Assembly: GCF_900119165.1 (NCBI RefSeq)
Contig: NZ_FPJG01000006.1
Span: 2,666,001 to 2,730,000, forward strand
DNA from: Amycolatopsis australiensis
GTDB lineage: Bacteria > Actinomycetota > Actinomycetes > Mycobacteriales > Pseudonocardiaceae
DNA: 64,000 nt
Direction of reading: 5' to 3'
Shown: positions 1 to 8,378 of the stretch, piece by piece
Position numbering within the stretch: the first letter of the stretch is position 1
Layout of the letters: each line of letters begins with the position of its first letter
Program-made: the position numbers and the translations under genes
Notes under the pieces: model-generated
Told to the model about the DNA's origin: nothing
Seen by the model: only the letters and a program-made list of their open reading frames with translations
Databases searched by the model: none

Positions 1-548
1 TGCGCACGGCCGCGCTGGCCTGGGCGACGGCGACCGGCTCGCGGCTGCTGGCGGACGAGCTGCGCGGTGCGCCGCCGCGCCCGGACGCGGAGGACGGACG
101 GCTGGCGGCGGAGCTGGTGGTGGCGGCGGTGCTGCCGCGGGCCGCCGACGGCGGCGGGCGGCTACGGGCAGTGGCCGGCCGACGCGGGTTTCTGGATGTG
201 TGTTCGGTGCGCGTCGGCGAGCGGGGGTTCCGGATCGACGTGCGGGCCGACCCGCTGGTGGAGCTGGTGAGCGACGGCGGCGGCCCCGCGCTGCGGGCGC
301 TCTGGTGGACGGGCCTGGGCCGGGTGACCGACGACGTGGGGCACGAGTACCTGCTGGTGGCGAAGGACCCGGACGGCACCGGGGTGGTCCGGCACTGGTG
401 CCACCCGCGCCCGGCCCCGGCGGCGGGTTCGCTGCGCCTGGAGTCCTCGGGCTACCGCGGCGAGCGGCTCAGCTTGACGGGCGCGGCGCGGGGGACGTTC
501 GCCGAGGTGGTGGTGAAGTCGGAGCTGACGGTCCGGCTGGGCTCCTGA
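1..548 (+). CDS. C-terminal part of an unrecognised protein (5' truncated by the window edge)
   Basis: The reading frame that begins at base 3 is open from the window edge to the TGA at 546-548, giving about 181 residues with no start visible. The visible part has an Ala/Leu-rich helical beginning followed by what looks like a beta-rich domain (VCSVRVGERGFRIDVR, then ALWWTGLGRVTDD and HEYLLVAKDPDGTGVVRHW). I do not recognise a family. No membrane segment or catalytic motif is evident. Codon use, with strong G/C in third positions, supports real coding, and the competing frames are Arg/Pro-rich shadows. The gene is followed by a tandem repeat and then by an oppositely oriented diguanylate cyclase, so any operon partners lie upstream, outside the window. 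Confidence 0.6.
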   Translation, partial: RTAALAWATATGSRLLADELRGAPPRPDAEDGRLAAELVVAAVLPRAADGGGRLRAVAGRRGFLDVCSVRVGERGFRIDVRADPLVELVSDGGGPALRALWWTGLGRVTDDVGHEYLLVAKDPDGTGVVRHWCHPRPAPAAGSLRLESSGYRGERLSLTGAARGTFAEVVVKSELTVRLGS

Positions 549-591
549 ACACGGCTCCGGGTGGACGGAGGTGCTGGGCTCTCGGCGCGGT

Positions 592-760
592 GCCCTGGCG
601 GGCGGTTGGGGTGCTGGTCGCCGGTGAGGTGGTGCGGCCGTGGGCGTGGTGGCCTGGCGGGCGGCTGGGGTGCCGGTTCCGGCCAGGCGTGCGCGGCCGT
701 GGGCGTGGTGGCCCGGCGGGCGGCTGGGGTGCCGGTTCCGGCCAGGCGTGCGCGGCCGTC
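592..760. repeat. 59-bp tandem repeat, two close copies plus degenerate flanks
   Basis: Two units starting at 634 and 693 are almost identical over 59 bp (core GGCTGGGGTGCCGGTTCC). A third begins at 752 and breaks off after about 9 bp. A more diverged copy precedes them from about 592 (GGCGGTTGGGGTGCTGGT). The array fills the space between the 3' ends of two convergent genes, so it should not lie within a coding region. There are no unrelated spacers, so it is not a CRISPR array. No function is evident; slippage or recombination is the likely origin. Confidence 0.8.
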
Positions 761-784
761 GCTGCGTGCGTCGCGCCGCCGATC

Positions 785-2224
785 TCACGATTCGGGCGCC
801 GGGGGCAGTCCGCCGCCCGGGGTGTCCGGGGCGAAGCACACCTGGTCGCGGCCGTTCTCCTTCGCCAGGTACACCGCCGCGTCCGCTGATTGGAGCAGGC
901 GCTCCAACGTGTCTCCGTGGCGCGGGTGGCGGGCCACCCCGATCGAAGTCGTGCGGTCGGCGATCGTGGCCGGGTCGCCACGTTTGTCCGTTGTCACGAT
1001 ATGCAACTTGGCAATCGCAACACGTATGCGCTCGGCCGCCTCCCACGTTGCCTCTTCGCCGATGTCCGGCAGCAGAACGAGGAATTCCTCGCCGCCGAAT
1101 CGGCCGACCAAGTCGCTCGGTCTCGTCACTTCGTCGAGGGTTTGCGCAACCGTGCGGAGCACGTCGTCGCCCGCCGGATGTCCATAGGTGTCGTTAATCC
1201 ACTTGAAGTGGTCGAGATCGACCATCAGCAGCGCCAGTTGATCACCCGATCGGGCGGTCCGTTGGAGTGCCCGCTCCGCCGACTCCGACCAGCCGCGCAT
1301 GTTGAGAATCCCGGTTTTCGGGTCGGTCCGGACGTCGTTCTGGAGCTGGTCGAGTTCGGCGAGGCGATTGAACACCACCGTGACCACGGCCATCACCGCC
1401 ACCATCGGCGGCACGGCGGCGAGCAGGATCGCGGTCACCGCGCCCAGGCCGATGGTGATCGCTTCGAGCATGTTGTCGGCCGGGCTGCCGAGCACGTTAC
1501 GAACCGTGCGCCCGGCGGGGGATCCCAGCAGCAGCACCCCGCCCACGTACACGATCTGGATCGCCTCGTAGATGGTCCCGGTCACGACGATCGTGCCGAA
1601 TTCGCGCAGGAAGCCGCCCCAGTCCGGCGGCCCCAGCAGGTGCGGCCCGAGCGCCGTGTAGGTGAGGTGCGCGAGCGTGCCGGCGAGGCCGTGGGTGATC
1701 GAGGAGAAAATGAAGTTGTGGGCCGGGCGGCGCGCGATGAACCAGTGCTGCAACCGGATGACGGCGATGACCGAAAGGGTCAGCGGCACCGGCAGGATCA
1801 TCGCCGCGGAAAACGTCCAGACGGCGGTGAGGTCGATCAGCACCGTTTTGGTCCGGTTCCGCCGCCGCTCTTCCTGACGTTGCGTCAGCTGAATGTGCAC
1901 CGTGGCGCCCGCCGCCAGCAGCGCGAAATTGATCCAGTCGTTTCCGGACGGAATCGGTGAGCGCGTGAACGCGACCACGAGAATCGCGATCGCGACGGCT
2001 TCCGCCGCGAGCATGAATGCGACCTGCGGCGGACGGCGGCGCCACAGCGCCCAGTTGCGTGGCCAGTACGCATGGCGGATCCGGGCCGTCGCGAGCGGGC
2101 CACCGTTCGTGGTCGCGGACCCGTTCGTGGTCACGCCCTGTTCCGCCGCGGTTTCCCGCTGCGTCGGCCGCGACGCGCCGGGCTCGTCCGGCGTGCCGGC
2201 GGCACCGTCCGGTCCTGGATGCAA
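785..2224 (-). CDS. Membrane-anchored diguanylate cyclase (GGDEF domain)
   Basis: Of 479 residues, roughly the first 50 are polar. Several hydrophobic segments follow between about 67 and 285, forming a membrane sensor region I cannot assign to a named MASE type. The GGDEF domain starts at DPKTG (301-305), has the nucleotide-binding DLDHFKWIND stretch (336-345) and the active-site motif GGEEF at 377-381. An RxxD inhibitory site (R368-D371) sits exactly five residues before GGEEF, so product inhibition by c-di-GMP is expected. No EAL domain is present. The start is TTG at 2222-2224, chosen because a near-perfect Shine-Dalgarno AAAGGAGGTGA lies 7 bases upstream. The protein should make c-di-GMP from two GTP; in actinomycetes this controls development. 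The sensed signal is unknown. It is transcribed alone. Confidence 0.93.
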   Translation of the reverse strand: MHPGPDGAAGTPDEPGASRPTQRETAAEQGVTTNGSATTNGGPLATARIRHAYWPRNWALWRRRPPQVAFMLAAEAVAIAILVVAFTRSPIPSGNDWINFALLAAGATVHIQLTQRQEERRRNRTKTVLIDLTAVWTFSAAMILPVPLTLSVIAVIRLQHWFIARRPAHNFIFSSITHGLAGTLAHLTYTALGPHLLGPPDWGGFLREFGTIVVTGTIYEAIQIVYVGGVLLLGSPAGRTVRNVLGSPADNMLEAITIGLGAVTAILLAAVPPMVAVMAVVTVVFNRLAELDQLQNDVRTDPKTGILNMRGWSESAERALQRTARSGDQLALLMVDLDHFKWINDTYGHPAGDDVLRTVAQTLDEVTRPSDLVGRFGGEEFLVLLPDIGEEATWEAAERIRVAIAKLHIVTTDKRGDPATIADRTTSIGVARHPRHGDTLERLLQSADAAVYLAKENGRDQVCFAPDTPGGGLPPAPES

Positions 2225-2408
2225 TTGGTCACCTCCTTTCCAGCCTAGCCGCGCCCTTGAGTAATCTCATCGGTACCTGGCAGAGTGTTCACACATTCCG
2301 CGGCCGGGTACCATCCCACAGCAACGGACCTGCCGAGTCCCCGGAGGAACTGCCGGGAACGCGGCGCGAAACGTTACGCGAGACTCTCCCCGCATGGAGG
2401 TGGCCCCC

Positions 2409-2429
2409 ATGAGCAACCGCGACTTCTGA
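2409..2429 (+). CDS. Hexapeptide mini-ORF MSNRDF
   Basis: ATG AGC AAC CGC GAC TTC TGA, preceded at a suitable distance by GGAGGTG (about 2402 upstream to the ATG). It is the first of two nearly identical units: a second hexapeptide ORF with the same layout starts 123 bp downstream. No plus-strand gene follows that these could lead into, since the next genes on both sides lie on the minus strand. It is therefore not an obvious leader peptide for a neighbour. Such ORFs occur by chance, so the case rests on the duplication, the conserved NRD core and the ribosome binding sites. Confidence 0.4.
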   Translation: MSNRDF

Positions 2430-2484
2430 ACCACCCGCGAATTGTCGCCCGCGACGCCCGCGAATGCCATTCATGATCTTGGTC

Positions 2485-2514
2485 GTACCGAGAGTCGTAG
2501 CACCGAGAGCCGTA
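2485..2514. repeat. 15-bp direct repeat between the two hexapeptide ORFs
   Basis: GTACCGAGAGTCGTA (2485-2499) is followed immediately by GCACCGAGAGCCGTA (2500-2514), 13 of 15 positions identical. It ends 17 bases before the second hexapeptide ATG, so it could be an operator or part of a leader RNA. No function is demonstrated. Confidence 0.5.
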
Positions 2515-2531
2515 CAGAGAGGTGACGCCCG

Positions 2532-2552
2532 ATGGCCAACCGTGACTGGTGA
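2532..2552 (+). CDS. Hexapeptide mini-ORF MANRDW
   Basis: ATG GCC AAC CGT GAC TGG TGA, preceded by AGAGAGGTGA about 8 bases upstream. It aligns with the MSNRDF ORF at 2409 over the ribosome binding site, the N-R-D core, an aromatic last residue, a TGA stop and the following AACC. The synonymous difference (CGC versus CGT for Arg) and the Phe/Trp exchange suggest selection on the peptide rather than a recent copy. The ORF ends 13 bases before the minus-strand MFS gene's stop. Whether it is translated, and what the peptide does, is unknown. Confidence 0.4.
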   Translation: MANRDW

Positions 2553-2565
2553 ACCCCGCGCCCGC

Positions 2566-3780
2566 TCATGACAGCTGTGGCTCCGGTTCCGCCCCGCCGA
2601 CCCGGCGCCAGGACACCGCGACCGGGACCGCCAGCAGCAGTCCCACCGCTCCCGCGAGCGCGATCGTCGCGTCCGCGGAACCGAGCCACTGGGCGACCAG
2701 CCCGCCGATGCCGACACCCACCCCCTGTGCCACCCGCAGCCCCGTCCGGTAAAGCCCGCCGGCGCTGCCCCGGATGCCGTTGGGCACCCACGTGATGAAC
2801 GTGGCCGACACCGTGATGACATACGCGCCGGTCGCCCCGGCCAGCGCGAGCAGGACCAGCGCGACCGCCAGGTTCGGCCGCAGCGCGAACGCCGCCAGCG
2901 CGGCCAGCGGCAGCGCGGCCAGCACCCCCAGCAGCCGGCGGCGGTGCTCCGTCGAGACGAACCTCGACAGCACGAACGTCCCGGCGACGAAGCCCAGCGG
3001 ATCGGCCGCCAGCAGCCAGCCGACCGCCTGGTCACCCGCCCCCAGCTGCGCGGCCAGCGGCGCGGCGAGGCCCTCCGGGATCACCGCCAGCCCGACGAGC
3101 CAGGACAGGTAGAGCAGCACCCGCAGCCGTTCGTCGCCGAAAACCTGCCGGACGGCGCCGAACCACGGGGCGCTCCCGTCCCCGGCCGCCGGCCGCCGCA
3201 GCACCAGCAGCCGCACGGCGACGGCGGCGACCAGGAACGTCAGCGCGTCGATCGCCAGCGCCCACGACGTCCCGATGCCGGTCACCAGCACGCCGCCCAC
3301 GGCGAGCCCGGCCAGCATCGCCGTGTTGTTCGTGATCCCGCGCAGGTCCTGGCTCTGCAGGTAGACGTCGTCGTCGGCGAAGATCTCGCGGCCGAGCGCG
3401 TTCTGCGCCGCGTTGCACGGCGCGTTCGCCAGCCGCGCGAAGACGAAGAGGACGAACAGCCAGCCCATCGGCATCCCGGGCACGGCCATCAGCCCGATCA
3501 GCACGGCCTGCGCGAGCGAGCCCGTCGCCAGCACCGCGCGCCGCGGGAAGCGGTCCGCGAGCTGCGCCAGCCCGAGCCCGCCGGCCAGCGCGGGCAGGAA
3601 CGTCAGCGAATAGACGACGGCCGCCAGCAGCGGCGACCCGGTCCGGTCGAAGATCAGGATGGCCAGCGCGACGATGGTCAGCTGGTCGCCGAGCATCGAC
3701 TGCGTCTCGGCGAACCAGAGCGCGCGGAATTCGCGGTTGGCCAGGACGGCTCGGAACCGGGGCGTCGCGCGCGTCGTCAC
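2566..3780 (-). CDS. MFS transporter (permease of the major facilitator superfamily)
   Basis: About 404 residues with repeated hydrophobic segments compatible with 10-12 transmembrane helices. The N-terminus FRALWFAETQSMLGDQLTIVA and the loop ADRFPRRAVL after helix 2 are typical of the MFS group that includes macrolide-efflux-like permeases. The substrate cannot be read from the sequence; export of a drug or metabolite is the usual role. The start is set at GTG 3780, just before TTRATPRF. The frame stays open up to 3864, but the extra 28 residues (Gly/Asp-rich, with two Cys-containing patches) look like untranslated leader. The gene stands alone, divergent from the SDR at 4169, and its 3' end abuts the hexapeptide mini-ORFs on the other strand. 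Confidence 0.88.
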   Translation of the reverse strand: MTTRATPRFRAVLANREFRALWFAETQSMLGDQLTIVALAILIFDRTGSPLLAAVVYSLTFLPALAGGLGLAQLADRFPRRAVLATGSLAQAVLIGLMAVPGMPMGWLFVLFVFARLANAPCNAAQNALGREIFADDDVYLQSQDLRGITNNTAMLAGLAVGGVLVTGIGTSWALAIDALTFLVAAVAVRLLVLRRPAAGDGSAPWFGAVRQVFGDERLRVLLYLSWLVGLAVIPEGLAAPLAAQLGAGDQAVGWLLAADPLGFVAGTFVLSRFVSTEHRRRLLGVLAALPLAALAAFALRPNLAVALVLLALAGATGAYVITVSATFITWVPNGIRGSAGGLYRTGLRVAQGVGVGIGGLVAQWLGSADATIALAGAVGLLLAVPVAVSWRRVGGAEPEPQLS

Positions 3781-4168
3781 CTCGTCACCACCGCCCCCGA
3801 TCGAGTGAATACGGTCCGCCCCGCATTGTGCCTCCCGCGTGACGGCCCCGTCCGGGGGAGTCACCGCCGCCCCGCCCGGGAAGCACCGTCAGTATGCCGC
3901 CGATCACGCGCCGCCGTCCCCGGAACGCGGGCGCTCGTCCCGCTTCGGAGCCGATCGGGTTACCCCCGGGACGGGCGGTGGTGGTTGGCCGTGACCGGCG
4001 CGCGGGTACCTCCGGGCTGATCGAACCGGGCTCGCTCGGCGCAGGGCGGCGGCCGCTCGTCGTCGCGTCGATGCCCCGTTGGACCGGATGGGCCAAGACT
4101 GGACGCAGAGCCGGCCGGGGTGGACGGACCGCGCCGCCGCCGGCGCGCCGCAGAGCGGGGAGAAGACG
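3781..4168. other. 388-bp divergent intergenic region
   Basis: This lies between the MFS gene (leftward) and the SDR gene (rightward). It must hold both promoters, but I see no convincing -35/-10 pair or inverted repeat. Small frames within it are Arg/Pro-rich and look non-coding. Confidence 0.5.
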
Positions 4169-5068
4169 ATGGACGGGTTGATGCAGGGCAAGGCGGTCGT
4201 GGTCACCGGTGCGGGCCGGGGCCTCGGCGAGGCGTTCGCGGTGCACGTCGCGCGGGCGGGCGGGGCGGTCGTGGCCAACGACATCGACGCCGAGCTGGCC
4301 GAGCGGACGGCGGAGAACATCCGCGTGCACGGCGGCCGTGCCGTGGCCAGCGGGCACAACGTGGCCGAAGCGGGCGAAGCGCAGGAGATCGTCGACCTGT
4401 GCGTCAAGGAGTTCGGCGGCATCGACGGGCTGGTGAACAACGCGGGCCTCAACTACGAGGCACTGCCCTGGGAGGACGACGCCGAGCAGGCGCGCGAGCT
4501 GATCCAGGTCAACGTGCTGGGCGTGGTGAACACCGGCCTCGCGGCGATCAAGGCGATGGTCGACGCCGGCACCGGCGGCTCGATCGTCAACATCTCCTCG
4601 GGTGCCTCGCTGGGCCAGCGCAAGCTCGGCGTGTACGCGGCGAGCAAGGGCGCGGTCGCGTCGCTGACCTACTCGTGGGCTCTCGACCTCGAGGAGGCCG
4701 GGATCCGCGTGAACGCCGTCTGCCCGCTCGCGCACACCCGGATGGTGTGGAAGTCGGAACGCTCGCTGCGCGCGTGCCCGCCGGACCGCACGCCGGCCCG
4801 GATCGCGCCGGTCGTGCTGTTCCTGCTCGGCGACGGCTCGCACGGCATCACCGGCCAGATGATCCGGTGCAACGGACCGCAGCTGCACGTCATGGGCCAG
4901 CCGTTCCTCAAGCAGCCGATCCTCGAGCGCCCGGTGTGGGACACCGAGACGGTGCAGAAGGCGTTCGACGAGGTCTTCGCCGCCCACCTGGAGAACTACG
5001 GCCTGGAGAAGCGAGTTCCGCCGCGGCTGCGCAAGTGGACGGAGACGACCTCGCCCCGGACCGCCTGA
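4169..5068 (+). CDS. Short-chain dehydrogenase/reductase (SDR), extended C-terminus
   Basis: 299 residues. The NAD(P)-binding motif TGAGRGLG lies at about 13-20, ANDID follows at the end of strand 2 (suggesting NAD preference), NNAG is near residue 92, and the catalytic Ser and YAASK pair lie around 145-163. The enzyme should oxidise or reduce a hydroxyl/carbonyl group. After the usual SDR core (about 250 residues) there is a tail of roughly 50 residues containing HVMGQPFLKQPIL, which may cover the active site or form dimer contacts. The ATG at 4169 is preferred over an upstream ATG because GGGGAGAAG lies just upstream of it. The substrate is unknown. The neighbouring acyl-CoA synthetase is convergent, so co-transcription is excluded. 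Confidence 0.9.
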   Translation: MDGLMQGKAVVVTGAGRGLGEAFAVHVARAGGAVVANDIDAELAERTAENIRVHGGRAVASGHNVAEAGEAQEIVDLCVKEFGGIDGLVNNAGLNYEALPWEDDAEQARELIQVNVLGVVNTGLAAIKAMVDAGTGGSIVNISSGASLGQRKLGVYAASKGAVASLTYSWALDLEEAGIRVNAVCPLAHTRMVWKSERSLRACPPDRTPARIAPVVLFLLGDGSHGITGQMIRCNGPQLHVMGQPFLKQPILERPVWDTETVQKAFDEVFAAHLENYGLEKRVPPRLRKWTETTSPRTA

Positions 5069-5073
5069 CCCGA

Positions 5074-5160
5074 ACGCACCGAAGGCCGCCTTGGGTGCGT
5101 GGGACGCACCGAAGGCCGCCTTGGGTGCGTCGGACGCAACCAAGGCCGCCTTGGGGCGCT
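5074..5160. repeat. Three 27-bp palindromes with a 30-bp period
   Basis: Units at 5074-5100, 5104-5130 and 5134-5160 read ACGCACC-G-AAGGC-C-GCCTT-G-GGTGCGT or close variants. The arms pair over 13 positions with a single mismatch around a one-base centre. The array lies between convergent genes (SDR stop and acyl-CoA synthetase stop), where a bidirectional terminator would be expected. The same family recurs at 15544-15630. I associate these units with Amycolatopsis genomes from memory; no search was possible. Confidence 0.85.
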
Positions 5161-5170
5161 CGGGGGCCGG

Positions 5171-7024
5171 CTAACCCGCGGCCGGCTCCGGGTCGCGCGT
5201 TGCCGCGTAGAGGGCTTCGATGTCGGCCGCGTAGCGGTCGTTGATCACCCGGCGCTTCAGCTTCAGCGTCGGGGTCAGCTCGCCCGACTCCGGCGTCCAG
5301 GCCTTCGGCAGCACGTGGTAGCGCTTGATCTGCTCGATCCGGGCCAGCCTGCTGTTCGCCGACTCGACCGCGCGTTCCAGCTCCGCCCGCACGGCCGGGT
5401 GCGACGCCAGCTCAGCCGGGGCCACGTCGATGCCGTTCGCCGCCGCCCAGCCCGGGGCGATCTCGTCGTCCAGCACGATCAGTGCCGTAACGTACGGCCG
5501 GTCGTCGCCGATCGCGACCGCCTGCCCGATCAGCGGGTGCTCCTTGAGCAGGCCCTCGATCCTCGTCGGCGCGATGTTCTTGCCGCTCGAGGTGATGATC
5601 AGCTCCTTCTTGCGGTCGGTGATCGTCACGAAGCCGTCTTCGTCGATCGTGCCGATGTCGCCGGTCGCGTACCAGCCGTCCGCGTCGGTGGCGTCCGCGA
5701 TCGTCCCGTCCTCCTGCAGGTAGCCGAGGAACACGATCGGCCCGCGCACCAGCAGCTCGCCGTCGCCGGCCACCTTCACCTCGACGCCGTCGAGCGGCTT
5801 GCCGACCGTGCCCGCGCGGAAGTCCGTGCCCGAGTTCGACGTCGCCGCGCCGGTCGTCTCCGACAGGCCCCAGACCTCGCAGATCTCGACGCCGAGGCCG
5901 GCCAGGAAGTAGATGATCTCCACCGGCAGCGCCGCCGCGCCGCTGGAGGCGACCAGCACCTGGTCCAGCCCGAGCAGCGCGCGCACCGGGGCCAGCACGG
6001 CCTCGTCGGTCCGCTTGATCTTCTCGGCCAGCTCGGGCGGCACCGGCTTCCCGGCGCTGCGCAGCTTGTAGCCCTGCTGCAGCAGCTCGTTCGCCTGCAG
6101 CAGCGCGGTCCGCCGGTCCTCCGGCACGCCGGCCAGCATGTTCTTCAGCCCGGCGACCATCTTCTCCCACACGCGCGGGACGCCGAAGAAGCTCTGCGGG
6201 TGCACCTGCCCGAGCGCGCCGGCGACCGCCGTCGGGTCGGCGAGCGTGTGCACGTGCCCGGCCCACACGATCGGCAGGTAGATCGACAGCTCCCGCTCGG
6301 CGATGTGCGCCAGCGGCAGGTAGGCGATGTTCGTCGCGTGCATCGGCGGGTGGTGCAGTTCGGTGACCGCGTACGCCTGGTGGATCGCGTTGCGGTGGGA
6401 CAGCACGACGCCCTTGGGGTCGCCGGTCGTGCCGGAGGTGTAGATCATCGACAGCGGGTCGTCGGGCTTGATGTCCTGCCACGACCGTTCGAACGCGCCG
6501 GGGTCGGCGGCAAGCGCTTCCCGGCCCTGCTCGCGCAACGCGGCGAAGGAGTGGAAGCGGTCGTCGCCGTCCGGGATCGCCGCCGCGTCCAAGACGACGA
6601 TGTGGCGCAGGGCCGGGAGGTCGTCGAGCACCGGCCGCCAGCGCGCCAGCTCGTTCTCGCCGCCGAGGACCACGACCGGGGCCGCGCTGTGCCGGGCGAC
6701 GAACCGGATCTGCTCCGGGCTGAGCGTGGCGTAGGCGGTGCACGGGATCGCGGACAGGTGCGTCGCGGCGAGGTCGGCGATGATGTGGTCCGGGCAGCCG
6801 GGCGCCATGATCAGCATCCGGTCGCGCGGGGCGAGGCCGAGCCCGGCCAGCCCGCGGGACACCTCCGCGATGGCGGTCCGGAACTCCCGCCAGCTGAGCG
6901 TCGGATGGCCTGCCAGGTCGAGCGAGGTGATCGCCGGCAGGTCGGCGTACTCGACGGCGTTGCGGTGCAGCAGCCTCGGGATCGTCAGGCCTTCGGTCTG
7001 CTCGGCGACGGACGGGGTGGTCAA
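5171..7024 (-). CDS. Long-chain acyl-CoA synthetase (AMP-binding enzyme)
   Basis: 617 residues, the length usual for the long-chain FadD15-like class. The AMP-binding core YTSGTTGDPKGVVLSHRN lies near residues 195-212, the adenine motif WGLSETTGA near 420, YATGDIG near 485, and the C-terminal hinge DRKKELIITSSGKNIAP just after it. The reaction is fatty acid + ATP + CoA to acyl-CoA, AMP and PPi in the cytoplasm. The start is TTG 7022-7024, selected for GAGGAGG six bases upstream. The frame extends further upstream, but those codons carry no ribosome binding site. The gene is monocistronic and ends beside the palindrome array. The fatty acid chain length cannot be deduced. Confidence 0.94.
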   Translation of the reverse strand: MTTPSVAEQTEGLTIPRLLHRNAVEYADLPAITSLDLAGHPTLSWREFRTAIAEVSRGLAGLGLAPRDRMLIMAPGCPDHIIADLAATHLSAIPCTAYATLSPEQIRFVARHSAAPVVVLGGENELARWRPVLDDLPALRHIVVLDAAAIPDGDDRFHSFAALREQGREALAADPGAFERSWQDIKPDDPLSMIYTSGTTGDPKGVVLSHRNAIHQAYAVTELHHPPMHATNIAYLPLAHIAERELSIYLPIVWAGHVHTLADPTAVAGALGQVHPQSFFGVPRVWEKMVAGLKNMLAGVPEDRRTALLQANELLQQGYKLRSAGKPVPPELAEKIKRTDEAVLAPVRALLGLDQVLVASSGAAALPVEIIYFLAGLGVEICEVWGLSETTGAATSNSGTDFRAGTVGKPLDGVEVKVAGDGELLVRGPIVFLGYLQEDGTIADATDADGWYATGDIGTIDEDGFVTITDRKKELIITSSGKNIAPTRIEGLLKEHPLIGQAVAIGDDRPYVTALIVLDDEIAPGWAAANGIDVAPAELASHPAVRAELERAVESANSRLARIEQIKRYHVLPKAWTPESGELTPTLKLKRRVINDRYAADIEALYAATRDPEPAAG

Positions 7025-7184
7025 CGCTGGCCTCCTCGGTGCTCCGGATGGCCACACTGTAAGGGCTTGCGGGCCGGGTGGATAGAGAATCGCGGCCAGG
7101 TACCCGCGACTGTCCACAGTGCACACGGGCGCCGGCGCGCGAATCGCGCTTCAATGGAAGGACCACGGACGCCAGGGGGGACCG

Positions 7185-7841
7185 ATGACGCGGTCGGCAC
7201 GCGAACTGCTCGAGAAGATCCAGGCCGAGCTGGCGCCGCGGGACGCCGACAACCGGCTCGTCCCGTCGATCACCGCCGGCCGGGCGCCGCGCGCGGTGTT
7301 CGCGGCGCTCGCGGCGGAGGAAAAGCGGATCACGCTGAGCGACTGGCGCAGCTTCCACGCGCTGGCCGCCCGCGCCGACGAACCGCACGCGCGCACCTTC
7401 TTCGGCGGCCTCGCGCCCGGCGAGCAGCAAGCGAACGGGATGCTCGACGCGTTGATCGCCGCCACTGGTCCGGACCACGGGAAGGAACGGCCGCGCGCGG
7501 GCTGCCAGGCGTACCCGGCGTACGTCGCATGGCTGGCGCTGAACGGTGAATCGTCGGCGACGGCGGCCGGCATCTTCGCCAACTTCGCCGCCTTCGGCCG
7601 GTACTGCGCGGACGTCGCCGCGGGGATGCGCCGGCACTACGGCTTCGGCGACGCCGAGTGCGCGTTCTTCGACTTCTTCGCCGCCGACGTGCCGGAAATA
7701 ACGGAGCAAGCGCTCGCCGCGATCCAGGCCGGGATCGACGCGCACCGGCTCGACGAGCGGGAAGCCCACCTCTACGCAAGGTTGTTCCAGAGCTACGAAC
7801 TGCAGTTCTGGAACACGCTCGCCGACGAGTTCCCGGGCTGA
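7185..7841 (+). CDS. TenA/PqqC-like (haem-oxygenase-fold) protein
   Basis: 218 residues, almost wholly helical, with the features of the TENA/THI-4 family: GCQAYPAYVAWLAL near 110, then FANFAAFGRYC and a C-terminal LYARLFQSYELQFWNTLADEF. Family members hydrolyse thiamine breakdown products (TenA) or are divergent proteins of unknown function. No other thiamine gene is nearby, so a role in thiamine salvage is uncertain. The ATG at 7185 follows CAGGGGGG; the frame runs a further 22 codons upstream without a ribosome binding site. It is divergent from the acyl-CoA synthetase and separated from the conservon by over 500 bp. Confidence 0.75.
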   Translation: MTRSARELLEKIQAELAPRDADNRLVPSITAGRAPRAVFAALAAEEKRITLSDWRSFHALAARADEPHARTFFGGLAPGEQQANGMLDALIAATGPDHGKERPRAGCQAYPAYVAWLALNGESSATAAGIFANFAAFGRYCADVAAGMRRHYGFGDAECAFFDFFAADVPEITEQALAAIQAGIDAHRLDEREAHLYARLFQSYELQFWNTLADEFPG

Positions 7842-8378
7842 CCGCCACGGAACCGGTACCGGAACACCAGGTGTCACCGCCGCGCCACCGCGAAAAGCGG
7901 AATGGCGGGAATTCCTGGCCGCTCTCCGGGGAATCCGCGGCGACGGCGGTGAATTCCGCGCATTTCCGCTTTCCGGACGCCGTTCGTCCCGGACGAACCG
8001 AGCGCTCAGGGGACCGGCGCCGGGCTCGTGATGTTTGTCACCGAACGATTCGCGCCCGCCGTACGTAGCGGCCCTCACGTCGGAGCAAGCCCCGCCGCGC
8101 CCGTTCCCAGCGTGCTCCCGTGCGGCAGAACGGAAGTCGCACTGGGACGAACGTCACGACTTCCGGTGGTGGACTTTCCAAGCGCAGGCAGCAAGTGTGG
8201 AACGGTCACCGTGCGAAGATCACGTTCTCGCCACGGACTTGACGCGCCCTGAAGGGCTGCCTAACGTCGTCGCGGGCGAAGCAGACCACGGTGATGTTGA
8301 TCCGGCTGGTCGGAATCCGGGTGTTGACCACCTCGGGCGACCCGAAACCATGTACTGCCGGAAGGAAAACGGACCCAG
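7842..8378. other. 537-bp intergenic region upstream of the conservon
   Basis: No credible gene is present. The only recognisable signal is the promoter at 8239-8267. Together with a leader of just over 100 nt, this leaves room for further regulation of the conservon, but I see no riboswitch-like structure. Confidence 0.5.
8239..8267 (+). promoter_or_regulatory. Candidate promoter of the conservon operon
   Basis: TTGACG (8239-8244), a 17-bp spacer and TAACGT (8262-8267) match the vegetative actinomycete promoter well. The spacer contains GCCCT-GAA-GGGC, a small inverted repeat that could bind a regulator. The first codon of the kinase lies about 105 nt downstream of the expected start site. 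Confidence 0.5.

Noticed and set aside
2285..2476. 63-codon plus-strand frame over the first hexapeptide ORF
   Set aside because: It has no ribosome binding site, runs in a different frame and is Arg/Pro/His-rich. The hexapeptide ORF with its own site is the better reading.
3781..3864. Longer start of the MFS transporter
   Set aside because: The additional 28 residues are unlike MFS N-termini and there is no better ribosome binding site, so GTG 3780 was preferred.
5099..7549. 816-codon plus-strand frame opposite the acyl-CoA synthetase
   Set aside because: Antisense shadow. The minus strand carries all AMP-binding motifs, and this frame begins inside the palindrome array.
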